A stretch of DNA of 64,000 nucleotides from an uncultured Lachnospiraceae bacterium (GCA_947625755.1 CANQPJ010000002.1:1-64000); one strand, 5' to 3'; positions 1 through 10,108 are shown, counted from the first letter of the stretch. Translations and numbers: made by a program. Notes: a model not told the origin generated them from the sequence alone.

Positions 1-92
1 GCTGTACCTTGAATTCAACCTGTATAAAATTTTCAATGTTCTTTAATCTAGCCTTGACTTTTTATTTGCAGGCTTAAATAATTTCTTTCAGC

Positions 93-3000
93 CTAATTTC
101 CCCTCTTATTTTTACCCATCAGTAAGAGCCACAATAATAGCGCTATCACTCCTAAAATTATGCCTATCGGCAAACTTAAATCATTATCAAAATCAAAGTC
201 ATATCCTGTCTTTGGCGAAATCATGGATTTATTTCCCGGTGTTTGTTTCACTGTGGTCACTGGAGTTGTCGTTTCCGGCGCTTTTGTTGTACTTTCCGGT
301 GTGCTTTCTTCCGTTTCTTTTTCCTGAAGAGTGTTCGTAATCGTGGTGGAAAGCCCTGTCAACTCTGTCTTTGCATTGTAACCATCCGGTACATTGACCT
401 CCCCAAAGGTGTATACGACTTCTATTCCGTTTTCATACCTGTACAAATCCGGTATGGCTGCTTCCCAGTTGTTTTCTTCGGACAGGGTTACGGTCTGGCT
501 GCTCTTTACTCCGTTTATAAATAATGCTGCCTGAATGTTTTTTGGACGAAGCCCTGATGAATTATCATGATCTTTCCAGATTTTTTTGACAGTGGCAGTT
601 ACTTTTTCCGGAATATGTTTATCCATGATTTCCACAGTCCGGTTTTTGCTGTCGTAGGTAATGCTATATTTATCAGGATTGCCTTTCTGGACGAAATCGT
701 ATTGAATCGGTTTTCCGTTTTTGTTTTTCGGAAGTCCCTTGACATCAACGCTGTCATTCGCTTCCGACAGGGTGTAGGTTCCTATTTCCTCACCGTCTGC
801 AAGCAGTCCGACGGTGACTTCATCCGGTCGGATTCCGTCCCTGTTATTATCGTCTTCAAATTGCAGGCGGACATGGAAATCTACCGTTTCCTGTGAATGC
901 GTGTTTGTAATCTCTGTCAGAGAACCCTTGATATTCTTCTCGGACGTGTAGCCTTCCGGTACGTTGATTTCTTCCCATGTGTAGGAAATCTTCTTGCTGC
1001 CTTTATTCATGTCCAGATTATCTATGGCAACCTGCCAGTTATTTTTCTCTGATAAGGTATAGGTTCCTATTTCCTCACCATCCGCATTTAATCGGAAATC
1101 AATGCTTTCCGGACGGATTCCATCTGCATTATCAGCATCGTCAAAGATTTTTTTCAGGGTGGCGTTGGTTAAATCATGTTTATGCGTGTTCGTAATCACT
1201 GTTTTATCACCCTCTGCCTTATACGATACACTGTATCCTTCCGGTATGCTTTCCTCCTGCCAAGTATAATCAATCGGATTACCTTTCTTATTTTTAATTA
1301 AGTTCCTGACGGTAACTTTCCATTCATTCGCCGAAGATAGCGTATGTGTATCGGCTTTTTCTTTGTCTGCAAACAAAACAATGTTGATTCTTTCCGGTCT
1401 CAAGCCGTCTGCATCATCATGATCATTCCACTGCTTTTCGACCGTAAGGTTTACTCTTTCCGGCTCATGCACGCTGGTAATGACAAACGTATCACTGTCC
1501 ATGCTGTATCCGGTTGTATAACCATCCGGCACCGGTTCCTGCACAAAACTGTATTCAATCGGTTTTCCATCCTTATTCTTTAATACGTCAAGAACCGTAT
1601 CGTTCCAGCCGTCTTTATCGGCAAGATTTACCGTAATCGGATTGCCGTCCTGATCTTTGGCTGGCTTTCCGTCAGCATAAAGTACGGCGGTGACACTTTC
1701 CGGACGGATCCCGTCTGCATTGTCATAATCCTCCCATTCCTGCCGGACTTTCAGATGAATCCGGTCTGCCTGATGGATATTTGTCAGAACCACATCATAG
1801 GCGTTATAGTCAAATACAGGCGTATAGCCGGCAATGCTTTCTTCCTGCCATGTGTAGTCAATCGGTTTTCCTTTTTTATTCTTTAACAGATGATCAACTG
1901 TCAGTTGCCAGCCGTTTTCTTTTGTAATGGTGTAGGTATTCACTTTTTCTTTATCGGCAAACAAGCTGACATTTACTTTTTCTGTACGGATTCCATCTGC
2001 ATCATTATCGTCATTCCAATTCTTTTTAATCTGAATAGAAATCCTATCGGGCTCGTGTGTATTAGTGATTGTGGTGACATTATTCACTGTTTCCTGTGCA
2101 GATATATAGCCTGTAACAGCCTTTTCTTCCCATGTGTAATCAATCTCATCACCCGAATCATATTTATTCAGTTCTTCTGTGGTGACAGCCCAATCATTCT
2201 CTTTAGAGAGTGTATAAGTGTTTACCGTTTCTCCATTCGCCTTTAATGTTACTTTTACTGCTTCAGGCTGAAGACCGTCTGCATCATTGCCGTCATTCCA
2301 TACTTTTTTGACTGTCAGTTTGATTTTTTCAGGTTCCCTAGTATTTGTAATTTTCCATTCATCTTCAATTTTCTCATAGGAAGCGGAAGATGTATAACCA
2401 TTTCCCACATTATGTTCACGAATGGTATAGTGAATCGGATTTCCGTTCTTATTTTTGATAAGGTCACTGACGGTAACCTTCCATTCATTGGCTGCCACCT
2501 CATCTGTCTCGTTTACGGTAACAGTCCTTACTACATTTTCCCCGTCTAAAACATCAACCTGAATGGATTTCGGTCGTTTTAAGTCCCTGTTATTCTCATC
2601 GTCCCAGACTTTGCAAAGTGTTAATGAGGTCATCTCCGGAATGTGCGTGTTTGTGATTGTGGTGATATTGTTTTCCGTCGCAGAAGATGAGACATAGCCA
2701 TCCGGTATGCTCAATTCTTTCCAATGGTACTCGTATATGCCGTTGGAATACGATACTTCGCTCGTATAATCCGGATCATCTATCCAGACAAATCCCGTCC
2801 AGTCATTTGCCTCCGATAAAACGACAATTCCTGATGTTATATCTTTAACCACAGGTGTTCCTAACACGTAATAATCTGCCAAAAGCGTTGCTGTGATATT
2901 CTCCGGTCTTAAAGCGTCTGCATCATCAGCATCATTCCACTGCTTTTTGATGATCAGTTTTTTCCGAACCGCTTTTACAGTTACATCGTTGCTGTCTCTG

Positions 3001-4520
3001 ATTTCTGCGTTCAGTGAATGATACGGCGTGATGGACGCCTGTGCGGTATTCACCAGTTTTTCCGATGCGGTTGTCTGGTTCTTCCAGAGAAATTTAAAGC
3101 TGATTCGCAGGATATAGGTGTTGTTATAAAATCCGTCCTGATTTAAGGATTCTTCTTTTGCCGTTGCCGTTACTGTTCCGTTTTCTTCCTTGATGACAAA
3201 TTTATCCGTAACATCTGTCCGGTTCAAATCAATCACATTGGCTGATACATACTCGGCTTTTGCATTTTCATTTTCCGGGAGCGTGTCGGTGATGCTGAAA
3301 GTCTTGTAGTAATGTCTGGAGGCATATTCCGTATTTAGAGGTGGAACATACTGCATGATTGCAAAGGTATTTGTTGCCGTCCCCTCATTGCCGATGCTGC
3401 TTACATAGGCATCCGTAATATCATACGCATATGTTAAGGGATGTGCATTTGTCATTTTTTCTAATCCTTTTGTCGGTTTTGGCACATCATAACTCCCGAT
3501 TGGCGTTGCGTCATAAAAATACCAGCCGTAAGCGATATTTTTTTCATCTTCCTCCGGCGTGGCGTATGTATAACAGGTGCCGCCTGATACATATTGGGAT
3601 GTGATTGTGTTTACGGCGCGGTCAAAAATATCGCATTTCTGCTTATTATGCTCGATAAGTCCGTCCCAGCCGGCGCCGGTCGGCAACGCTGCCCTTTTTC
3701 CTGCTTCCGTATAGTTGTAATTGTCGTAATAAAAAATATAACGCTGACTAAATGAGGATACATTATCCAGCTCAAAACGGAGGGATCCGCTAAGCCGGTC
3801 ATTACAGACGCTTTTTCCGTCTCCGTACATATAGTGCCAGTCACCTGATTTAACATAATTAACATTACAGTTGTAAACATCATCTGCCTGTTTATCGTTA
3901 TAGTAGCACGCAAGGGACTGGATACTCCCATCATTCAGCTTCATGCCGCACGTCTCATTGCCTTCTACATCACCTATGGTCGCGGACATGTTGACTTTGA
4001 TTGGATTCCCGTCGTGCAATAGTTCCCATTTCGCTTCATAGGACATGTTGGCGTAATAGTGCGATATTTGTCCGGAAATTCTGCTGTAATACGGGTGGAT
4101 AATCGGTGTTATGGATGTCCCCTTGTGGGAGATATTGTTCCAGTAATATGTAATCTTTACGTCAATTTTTTTGCCTTCATATAATCCCACGTTTGTGATA
4201 TATGCACCTACCTTTCCGGAGAGCGTGCTGTTTGGATGAATGGCTGGTGACGTTACAAATTCGTTCTCCAAAAGAATAATTTTTCCTTGATAAGCTTTTT
4301 CCGTTCCGGAGTCGCTTTGCTGCCAGAACCGGATTTTCGTTTCGCTGCCTGCGCGTAGACTAAATGCATATTTCGCATCATGTACTGTGTCTTCATTTTG
4401 ATGTTTAATTCCCGCTGTATCTTTTGCAAGTACGTCCGCAGCGTTTACGCTTACGGAACTGTTTACAAACGATAATATAAGTAATAATAATGTCGTTACA
4501 GATAATAAAAATCTTTTCAT
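93..4520 (-). CDS. Cell-surface adhesin with nine Cna-B type repeats and C-terminal SPKTG sortase motif
   Basis: ORF 1475 aa; N-terminal signal peptide; nine repeats of form (L/I)xVKKxWxDxxDADGxRPExVxVxLxADG...YTLSxxNxWxxxxxxLxxxxxGxxIxYTWxExxVPxGY; C-terminus SPKTG + hydrophobic TM + KNKRGN tail. Confidence 0.9.
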   Translation of the reverse strand: MKRFLLSVTTLLLLILSFVNSSVSVNAADVLAKDTAGIKHQNEDTVHDAKYAFSLRAGSETKIRFWQQSDSGTEKAYQGKIILLENEFVTSPAIHPNSTLSGKVGAYITNVGLYEGKKIDVKITYYWNNISHKGTSITPIIHPYYSRISGQISHYYANMSYEAKWELLHDGNPIKVNMSATIGDVEGNETCGMKLNDGSIQSLACYYNDKQADDVYNCNVNYVKSGDWHYMYGDGKSVCNDRLSGSLRFELDNVSSFSQRYIFYYDNYNYTEAGKRAALPTGAGWDGLIEHNKQKCDIFDRAVNTITSQYVSGGTCYTYATPEEDEKNIAYGWYFYDATPIGSYDVPKPTKGLEKMTNAHPLTYAYDITDAYVSSIGNEGTATNTFAIMQYVPPLNTEYASRHYYKTFSITDTLPENENAKAEYVSANVIDLNRTDVTDKFVIKEENGTVTATAKEESLNQDGFYNNTYILRISFKFLWKNQTTASEKLVNTAQASITPYHSLNAEIRDSNDVTVKAVRKKLIIKKQWNDADDADALRPENITATLLADYYVLGTPVVKDITSGIVVLSEANDWTGFVWIDDPDYTSEVSYSNGIYEYHWKELSIPDGYVSSSATENNITTITNTHIPEMTSLTLCKVWDDENNRDLKRPKSIQVDVLDGENVVRTVTVNETDEVAANEWKVTVSDLIKNKNGNPIHYTIREHNVGNGYTSSASYEKIEDEWKITNTREPEKIKLTVKKVWNDGNDADGLQPEAVKVTLKANGETVNTYTLSKENDWAVTTEELNKYDSGDEIDYTWEEKAVTGYISAQETVNNVTTITNTHEPDRISIQIKKNWNDDNDADGIRTEKVNVSLFADKEKVNTYTITKENGWQLTVDHLLKNKKGKPIDYTWQEESIAGYTPVFDYNAYDVVLTNIHQADRIHLKVRQEWEDYDNADGIRPESVTAVLYADGKPAKDQDGNPITVNLADKDGWNDTVLDVLKNKDGKPIEYSFVQEPVPDGYTTGYSMDSDTFVITSVHEPERVNLTVEKQWNDHDDADGLRPERINIVLFADKEKADTHTLSSANEWKVTVRNLIKNKKGNPIDYTWQEESIPEGYSVSYKAEGDKTVITNTHKHDLTNATLKKIFDDADNADGIRPESIDFRLNADGEEIGTYTLSEKNNWQVAIDNLDMNKGSKKISYTWEEINVPEGYTSEKNIKGSLTEITNTHSQETVDFHVRLQFEDDNNRDGIRPDEVTVGLLADGEEIGTYTLSEANDSVDVKGLPKNKNGKPIQYDFVQKGNPDKYSITYDSKNRTVEIMDKHIPEKVTATVKKIWKDHDNSSGLRPKNIQAALFINGVKSSQTVTLSEENNWEAAIPDLYRYENGIEVVYTFGEVNVPDGYNAKTELTGLSTTITNTLQEKETEESTPESTTKAPETTTPVTTVKQTPGNKSMISPKTGYDFDFDNDLSLPIGIILGVIALLLWLLLMGKNKRGN

Positions 4521-4589
4521 GCTGAATCTTCCTCCTGAAATACTATTTTATGCCCTGAACGGACATCCTTTTTTAATGTACCGAGGAGA

Positions 4590-4608
4590 AATCACCACAT
4601 CCACCACC
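4590..4608 (-). promoter_or_regulatory. Motif copy 1: GGTGGTGGATGTGGTGATT followed after 9 nt by TACATT
   Basis: Shared by four sites (4590, 8852, 10222, 10973), upstream of minus-strand genes. Confidence 0.55.
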
Positions 4609-4636
4609 CTGTAAAAAAGTTTTTCGGAAATTTACA

Positions 4637-4675
4637 AAAAAATAAGACCACCAAAGTGATCTTATTTCATATAAC
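4637..4675 (-). terminator. Rho-independent terminator after fic gene
   Basis: Minus strand AAATAAGATCACTTTGGTGGTCTTATTTTTTT hairpin with U-tract. Confidence 0.75.
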
Positions 4676-4700
4676 AAAACACATGAACTAACAAAACCAT

Positions 4701-5768
4701 TTAATCTTCATACGCATCTGCGTTTGCATAATGTGTTTTCCTGCCGGCACCCAGTTTCTTTAAAGTTCCATCCTCAACAAGTTTCTTTAAAGCTGATTCT
4801 ACGGATGAACTCCCCAGACTTGGGCAATGTACTAAAACATCTTGTTTCGTAAATGTTCCTATTACATTAGTTGTATACTCTTTCACTATGTCATATGATG
4901 TGCTTTTTACTCCGACCTTCTCTGTAATGGTAATTCTGTTTTCAAACTCTTTATAGCATGACAGGATAATGCCCAGCATGTACTTAATAAATGCTTTAGG
5001 GTTATTTTCATTGCTATGCCACCCTTGGTCTGAAATTGCAAGCGCATCATAGTAACTGTTTTTTGTATCTGAAATAGCTTTCTCGATACTTATATACTTT
5101 CCAACATGGTATCCGCTTCTATATAATAACAGCAATGTCAGCAACCGGCTCATTCTTCCATTGCCATCATTAAATGGGTGAATACAAAGAAAATCTAAAA
5201 TAAATATAGGAATCAGTATCAGCGGATCAACAATTTCTTCCTTGATTGCTTTACAAAATTGCTCACATAATTCCTCCACAGCAGCCGGAGTCTCATAGGG
5301 CTTTAGAGGTGTAAATATCGTTTCCTTTTCTCCGTTTGGAAGTGTTTTTGCTATCTCATTCACTGTCGTTTTGAACTTTCCGCCATATGAAAAGGTTGTA
5401 TACTTTAATAACTCGCCATGTAGCTGCAAAATATATGATGGTCTCACCGGAATTGCTTCATAACTATCATGTATTAACTCTAATACTTGTCTGTATCCCA
5501 AGATTTCTTCTTCGTCCCGGTTTCTAGGAGTCGTCTTATCCTTCATGAGTTCTCTCATTCTTGGCTTTGTAGTAACGATTCCTTCTATACTGTTAGAACT
5601 CTCTGTGCTCTGGATTTTTGCAATTTCGACCAACCGTTTTAATTCAACTGGTTTTTGGCAGACATACAAATCCTGCTTTCCGCGAAATTCATGAATCTGT
5701 GAAACATATGATAATATCTCATTGTCCCATGTATGCTCTTTATACTTTTCATAATTAAAACTACGCAT
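4701..5768 (-). CDS. Fic family protein with C-terminal winged-helix-like domain
   Basis: Motif HPFNDGNGRMSRLL; inhibitory-type N-terminal segment SSNSIEG; C-terminal helix-turn-helix-like region. Confidence 0.9.
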   Translation of the reverse strand: MRSFNYEKYKEHTWDNEILSYVSQIHEFRGKQDLYVCQKPVELKRLVEIAKIQSTESSNSIEGIVTTKPRMRELMKDKTTPRNRDEEEILGYRQVLELIHDSYEAIPVRPSYILQLHGELLKYTTFSYGGKFKTTVNEIAKTLPNGEKETIFTPLKPYETPAAVEELCEQFCKAIKEEIVDPLILIPIFILDFLCIHPFNDGNGRMSRLLTLLLLYRSGYHVGKYISIEKAISDTKNSYYDALAISDQGWHSNENNPKAFIKYMLGIILSCYKEFENRITITEKVGVKSTSYDIVKEYTTNVIGTFTKQDVLVHCPSLGSSSVESALKKLVEDGTLKKLGAGRKTHYANADAYED

Positions 5769-5791
5769 TTCTTTTCTCCCAACGCCTTTCT

Positions 5792-5826
5792 GTTTCTCCC
5801 AATTATATCAGTAATTTGGGAGAAAC
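5792..5826. promoter_or_regulatory. Inverted repeat operator overlapping the -10 of the fic promoter
   Basis: GTTTCTCCCAA-N13-TTGGGAGAAAC surrounding TATAAT on the minus strand; third half site TTTCTCCCAA at 5773-5782 overlapping the RBS. Confidence 0.65.
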
Positions 5827-6032
5827 GCAATCGTTTTTAGGAGAATCCTGTACTATTATCTTCAACACTTCTATATTTCATACGCAAAAAAACTGCAACT
5901 CCAAACAGTAATTTTCCCTAACAATCTTTCCTATGTATATATCCGTACCCAACAGAATGGTCTGCAAAACAATACAAGTTATCCTAAACTGTAAACGGAA
6001 GTTGTTTTGTTTTTCCATATAATTTTATATTT

Positions 6033-6181
6033 CTATCGGTAACTTTCCAATACTTCTTTTGCAGATTTTTCCTCAAATATCCAACGGAGCCTGTTTACTA
6101 TCTTGTCTTTGGTTGTATCGTCAAGATCTACATTCTCAAGCCTTTTTGTCTTGCGTAAAAATCATACTCCTCTGCCGTCAT
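6033..6181 (-). pseudogene. Short frameshifted ORF translationally coupled to upstream gene
   Basis: ATG overlaps the stop of ORF 6178-6666 (ATGA); MTAEEYDFYARQK in one frame continues as RLENVDLDDTTKDKIVNRLRWIFEEKSAKEVLESYR* in another. Confidence 0.4.
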
Positions 6182-6666
6182 GCGGAAATCTGTTTTGCAT
6201 GTGTTATTACATACCTGTCATCTTTTATTAAATAATAAATTTTGTATCTGCGGTCTTTCTTCAGTCTGATGTCTGATTCCATGATAAATTCCATATTTTT
6301 CTCGTCATCCGTTACCGCTTCTATTTTTTTTGAAAAGTTAATTTTTTTGGCTGAAATAACAGTAATAACCGCCTGTTTCAAATTGCCCTTTCTGATTTCA
6401 TTTTCTATTTTTATCCCTGATACTGTTGCAAACCCTATTGTAAGCAGACAAAGGACATGAATCGTTAGGATTGTTCCCGTAATAGAGGATTTAATGATTA
6501 GAAAATAAATTAAGAGAAACGCGGTAAACACGAATCCTGCAATACTAACCCACCATGCCTTTCTGCATTTTCCAAGCGGCTCATATGTTTCATTGTCAGA
6601 GAAGATAAAATTTACAAAATTCACCGACAAATTTCCAAAAAAGTTTTTAAGAAAATTTTTAAACAT
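6178..6666 (-). CDS. Hypothetical membrane protein
   Basis: 162 aa ORF with two hydrophobic segments. Confidence 0.6.
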   Translation of the reverse strand: MFKNFLKNFFGNLSVNFVNFIFSDNETYEPLGKCRKAWWVSIAGFVFTAFLLIYFLIIKSSITGTILTIHVLCLLTIGFATVSGIKIENEIRKGNLKQAVITVISAKKINFSKKIEAVTDDEKNMEFIMESDIRLKKDRRYKIYYLIKDDRYVITHAKQISA

Positions 6667-6744
6667 TGCTACCTCAACTTTCTTTTATAAACACAAATCT
6701 CATGCTGAACACATTGATAGCTTTCAAATTGGTTGCTGCAATTA

Positions 6745-8418
6745 CTAAAAAGGCACTCTGACTGCTTTTGACGCTTTTCCGTAATAAATCTTTTTTCCGT
6801 ATTTCTTATAGTTTTTTATCTGAATGTACTTGCCTTTTAACGGTATGCTGATTTTTATCAGTTTTTTCTTTACGGTTTTAATTTTCTTTGTCTTATTTTT
6901 ATGATTCCCGCAATATAAAACAAAGCCGGTATATTTTCTTCCTTTAATCCTGATTTGATAAGTATTTCCTATTTTCCCAACGGTTTTAATGCTGGATTTT
7001 CCAAATCTGGCTTTGGCTTTAATCGTCGGACTGAAAGAGGAATATTGACCGTTTACTTTTACCCGGCACCTGTAAAAAAACTTCTTTCCCACTTTGGCTT
7101 TTTTATCCAGATAAGAGACTGTTCCTGCTGTTAATGTCTTAATCCTTTTAAATTTGCTCTTTTTGGAAGTTTTGCGGTAGATGATTGTCTTACATTGATA
7201 TGGTGTTGATACAGTTAAATTTACTCCTCGCGCAGTTGATTTTGCAGATAATTTCGGTGTCTTGATTGAGGTATCGTCTTCCTGACCGCCCTTCTGTTTA
7301 TCTTTCTGATTGCTTGCATCTTCTCTTTTCGTTTCCGTATCCTCTTCATACAGTCTGACCGGCAGTTCTTTAATGATAACCTGCGTACCGTTATGGTTGC
7401 TGACATTATCGCCTGAATAGACAGTAAGGCTCATAGAAACATATGCTGTCTTTTTTGCATCAAACCCATTTTTGGCTCTTATCGTATAAACGCCATCGTC
7501 TTCGCTGACTTCCAGATAATCCTCCGAGGACGGTTTTACATAAATATCCTTTTCTATATCATCTGACACGATATGGTTATTTTTGATTTTAATTTTCGCC
7601 TCTCTGGTTTTTGAGGAGATAGCAAGAACGGAAAGATCGTCCCCTGCGGCGGTGGTAGCTGAAAGGTACGGCTGCTCTGTAAGATGAATTGTCCACCAGT
7701 CCCAGCAATGGATTGTACCCCATTTTTCGCCATCGTTATACTGATATGTATGACAGCGCAGTTTAAAGTCTCCCGCTTTGGAACCGGTTGTAATATTTGT
7801 TACTGAAGTGTTTTTACTTGAAAAAGAAAAATTGTTGGCACCGTTATCATCCCAACTGTAAGCATCTGTTTCCGACATGTTTTTAAACCACTGCGAAACC
7901 CAAACACCGTTTAATTGATTGTCTTCATCAAATCTGTGCGACTGGTTGGTATAAAGCCAAAGTTCATCCGCTTTCCCTGTCTGTTCATAATAAGTATTGT
8001 TTCCTTTTAGCTGACCGTCCGGATAGGAGGATACGGGATCGCGCACAACTAGGTTAATCCGTTCCATGAACGTACTTCCATTCCACAAATCCACTGTTCC
8101 ACTGCCCTTTTTCCCAACATTGGCACTAATCGAGAAGCCATTCAGGATTTTAATAACCGATACGGGCGATAAATAATAAGCACTATTGGTATTGTAAGTA
8201 AAATTTGTCGGCAGCGTACTCAATTTCGCATTCTGCGAGGTGTACTGGTTTGTAGAGATTACGGCATGATCCCCATATTGAGTGGCAACTCCTCCGGAAT
8301 TTCTTGTTTCAGCCACCGTGTTTACTAAATGAATGGTTCTTGCACTGACTGAAAGCATTGACGTCTGGGATATGGCTATTGCCGCTACAATTATCATAAA
8401 TTTTTTAAACTCTTTCAT
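6745..8418 (-). CDS. Secreted surface protein with basic Fn3-like C-terminal domains
   Basis: 557 aa ORF with signal peptide; Ser/Thr/Trp-rich ectodomain; Lys-rich C-terminus. Confidence 0.7.
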   Translation of the reverse strand: MKEFKKFMIIVAAIAISQTSMLSVSARTIHLVNTVAETRNSGGVATQYGDHAVISTNQYTSQNAKLSTLPTNFTYNTNSAYYLSPVSVIKILNGFSISANVGKKGSGTVDLWNGSTFMERINLVVRDPVSSYPDGQLKGNNTYYEQTGKADELWLYTNQSHRFDEDNQLNGVWVSQWFKNMSETDAYSWDDNGANNFSFSSKNTSVTNITTGSKAGDFKLRCHTYQYNDGEKWGTIHCWDWWTIHLTEQPYLSATTAAGDDLSVLAISSKTREAKIKIKNNHIVSDDIEKDIYVKPSSEDYLEVSEDDGVYTIRAKNGFDAKKTAYVSMSLTVYSGDNVSNHNGTQVIIKELPVRLYEEDTETKREDASNQKDKQKGGQEDDTSIKTPKLSAKSTARGVNLTVSTPYQCKTIIYRKTSKKSKFKRIKTLTAGTVSYLDKKAKVGKKFFYRCRVKVNGQYSSFSPTIKAKARFGKSSIKTVGKIGNTYQIRIKGRKYTGFVLYCGNHKNKTKKIKTVKKKLIKISIPLKGKYIQIKNYKKYGKKIYYGKASKAVRVPF

Positions 8419-8433
8419 ATCTGTTTTTCTCCT

Positions 8434-8790
8434 TTATTCAAATTGTATCCATTTTTCTTCGGCTTTTGTTGCTTTTGGAACATGCGCCCTTGTCGGCTCC
8501 GGGACATAAACCGTTGCTGGCTCTGTTTCTTTTATGGATGTTGTATGCTCTTTCTTCTTTTTCTTTTTTACTGTGGTTTCCTCTGATTTTTTTAGTGCTG
8601 TGCTTTCTACTGCCTGCATTGTGGTTGTTTCCGGTATCACAGAAGTTTCCGGAACGGAGACGGTTTCTACCGATTCCAGTTCAAGGGTATAATCCTCATT
8701 ATCCGCAGCAATGTCTGCTCTGGTCATCGCTGTAATAAACGCAGCACCAAAAAAAATAAGTGTCAGACTGGTTGTGATGATTTTTCTCAT
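8434..8790 (-). CDS. Small secreted Thr/Glu/Lys-rich protein
   Basis: 118 aa ORF with signal sequence and good RBS. Confidence 0.6.
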   Translation of the reverse strand: MRKIITTSLTLIFFGAAFITAMTRADIAADNEDYTLELESVETVSVPETSVIPETTTMQAVESTALKKSEETTVKKKKKKEHTTSIKETEPATVYVPEPTRAHVPKATKAEEKWIQFE

Positions 8791-8851
8791 GCTTTTTATC
8801 TCCTGTTATGCTATATCCTTTCTGCATGTTTACTTCAGAATATCAAAGGAT

Positions 8852-8870
8852 AATCACCACATTCACCACC
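8852..8870 (-). promoter_or_regulatory. Motif copy 2: GGTGGTGAATGTGGTGATT-N9-TATTCT
   Basis: Same motif and spacing as copies 1, 3 and 4. Confidence 0.55.
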
Positions 8871-8889
8871 CTAGGATAATTTTTTATAC

Positions 8890-9909
8890 TTATTTTAAAT
8901 CGGCATCCCGTTTCATTACTTTAAGAAGATATAAATACTTATTTGCAATGGTTTTGTCTTTATCTCTTCGCATAATTTCGCGAACCTTTTGATCCAGATA
9001 ATGAAACCTCATCAGAGCCATATTCCCGTATGAAGCCGGTGAATATGGAATTTTACACTCCGGTATTGTTACTATGATTGAATACAACTCCTCCATTTTT
9101 TCTTTGCTTAATTCGATGCCTAATGGGGAAAGCGCCTCCTTCCATAGTTCCTCGAAATCACTATCCTTATAGTTTTCCTCGTCAATTTCCTCATCCTCCA
9201 TGATATACCTGTTGTTTGATTCTACATTAAACTTAATTGCCACCACGGATTTTCCCTTCGTTACTGTTTCGTAATTATATTTGCAATCCGTTTTTTCATT
9301 GATTTCCTTGTGAACGTTTTTTAATACTCTTTGATTAAAGTATTTGAACTCTCCATAGAGTTCTTCTTTGTCACAATGCAGCATTTTTTTTAATTCAACC
9401 AGCGAAATTTTCCACTCCTTCCTGAAACGGTTATCCTCCAGATAAAGAAACATGACATATGAATACCTGCTTTTTAATTTTAATATGTTATGCAGACGGT
9501 ATTTGATATATCCTATTTCCTCAATATTGAAAATATATTTTCTTGCCGCATTCGTACAGGTCATCTCAACCGTCCAAATGCCGTTTTCATCCACTCGCAG
9601 GTGGGTTTTTTCAAATAATGCAATTTTGCTGTATCCTTTGGGTGAATCATCGGGAATGTTTATGTTTGTCATCAGGTTATCCATTCTCTTGTCCAGAACT
9701 TCAGCCCGTATTCTTTTTACCCCCAGCAGTTCTTCCAGCTCTCCTTTTTCAAAGCATACGGTTCTGTCTTCCGGATTTCTGCTGTTGATGCGGCTTAAGT
9801 ATACATCTAAAATCTTAAATTCTGCTAAAGAAAGTTCAGACAATTTCATCAAGGGATGACTTTTCTGTACCAGTAAATTGTTTTGTTTCTTCCCCGATCC
9901 GTTTATCAT
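8890..9909 (-). CDS. Plasmid-type replication initiator protein (Rep_3 superfamily-like)
   Basis: KSHPLMKLSELSLAEFKILDVYLSRINSRNP N-terminus and double winged-helix-like sequence; adjacent iterons. Confidence 0.8.
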   Translation of the reverse strand: MINGSGKKQNNLLVQKSHPLMKLSELSLAEFKILDVYLSRINSRNPEDRTVCFEKGELEELLGVKRIRAEVLDKRMDNLMTNINIPDDSPKGYSKIALFEKTHLRVDENGIWTVEMTCTNAARKYIFNIEEIGYIKYRLHNILKLKSRYSYVMFLYLEDNRFRKEWKISLVELKKMLHCDKEELYGEFKYFNQRVLKNVHKEINEKTDCKYNYETVTKGKSVVAIKFNVESNNRYIMEDEEIDEENYKDSDFEELWKEALSPLGIELSKEKMEELYSIIVTIPECKIPYSPASYGNMALMRFHYLDQKVREIMRRDKDKTIANKYLYLLKVMKRDADLK

Positions 9910-9927
9910 TATCTATACTCCTTGGTG

Positions 9928-10068
9928 TGGATTTCATGGTCACCTTTGTTCTTTTTCGTGGATTGCGTGGTCACCTTTCGTGGATTTCATGGTCACTTTC
10001 ACTGGATTTTATGGTCACCTTCATCGGATTTCATAGTCACTCCTGTTGGATTTTGCAGTCACCTTTGA
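9928..10068. repeat. Six 22-bp iterons (TGGATTTCATGGTCACCTTTNN)
   Basis: Copies at 9928, 9959, 9981, 10003, 10025, 10047; the last five in exact 22-bp register, directly upstream of rep. Confidence 0.9.
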
Positions 10069-10108
10069 CTTGAAACAGCTCTGTTAAATAAGGGCATTGC
10101 CAACCTCC

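Noticed and set aside
1-92. Left end or integrase of the element
   Set aside because: No integrase, relaxase or attachment-site duplication is visible; the element continues beyond the window.
4637-4675. Fourth leader RNA copy (shares GGTCTTATTTTTTTGTAAA)
   Set aside because: Lacks the AGAGATTGATAGAGGC 5' block and a promoter; explained as the fic terminator.
9883-10068. + strand ORF of 61 aa
   Set aside because: Its sequence is produced by reading through the 22-bp iterons; no RBS and no independent support.
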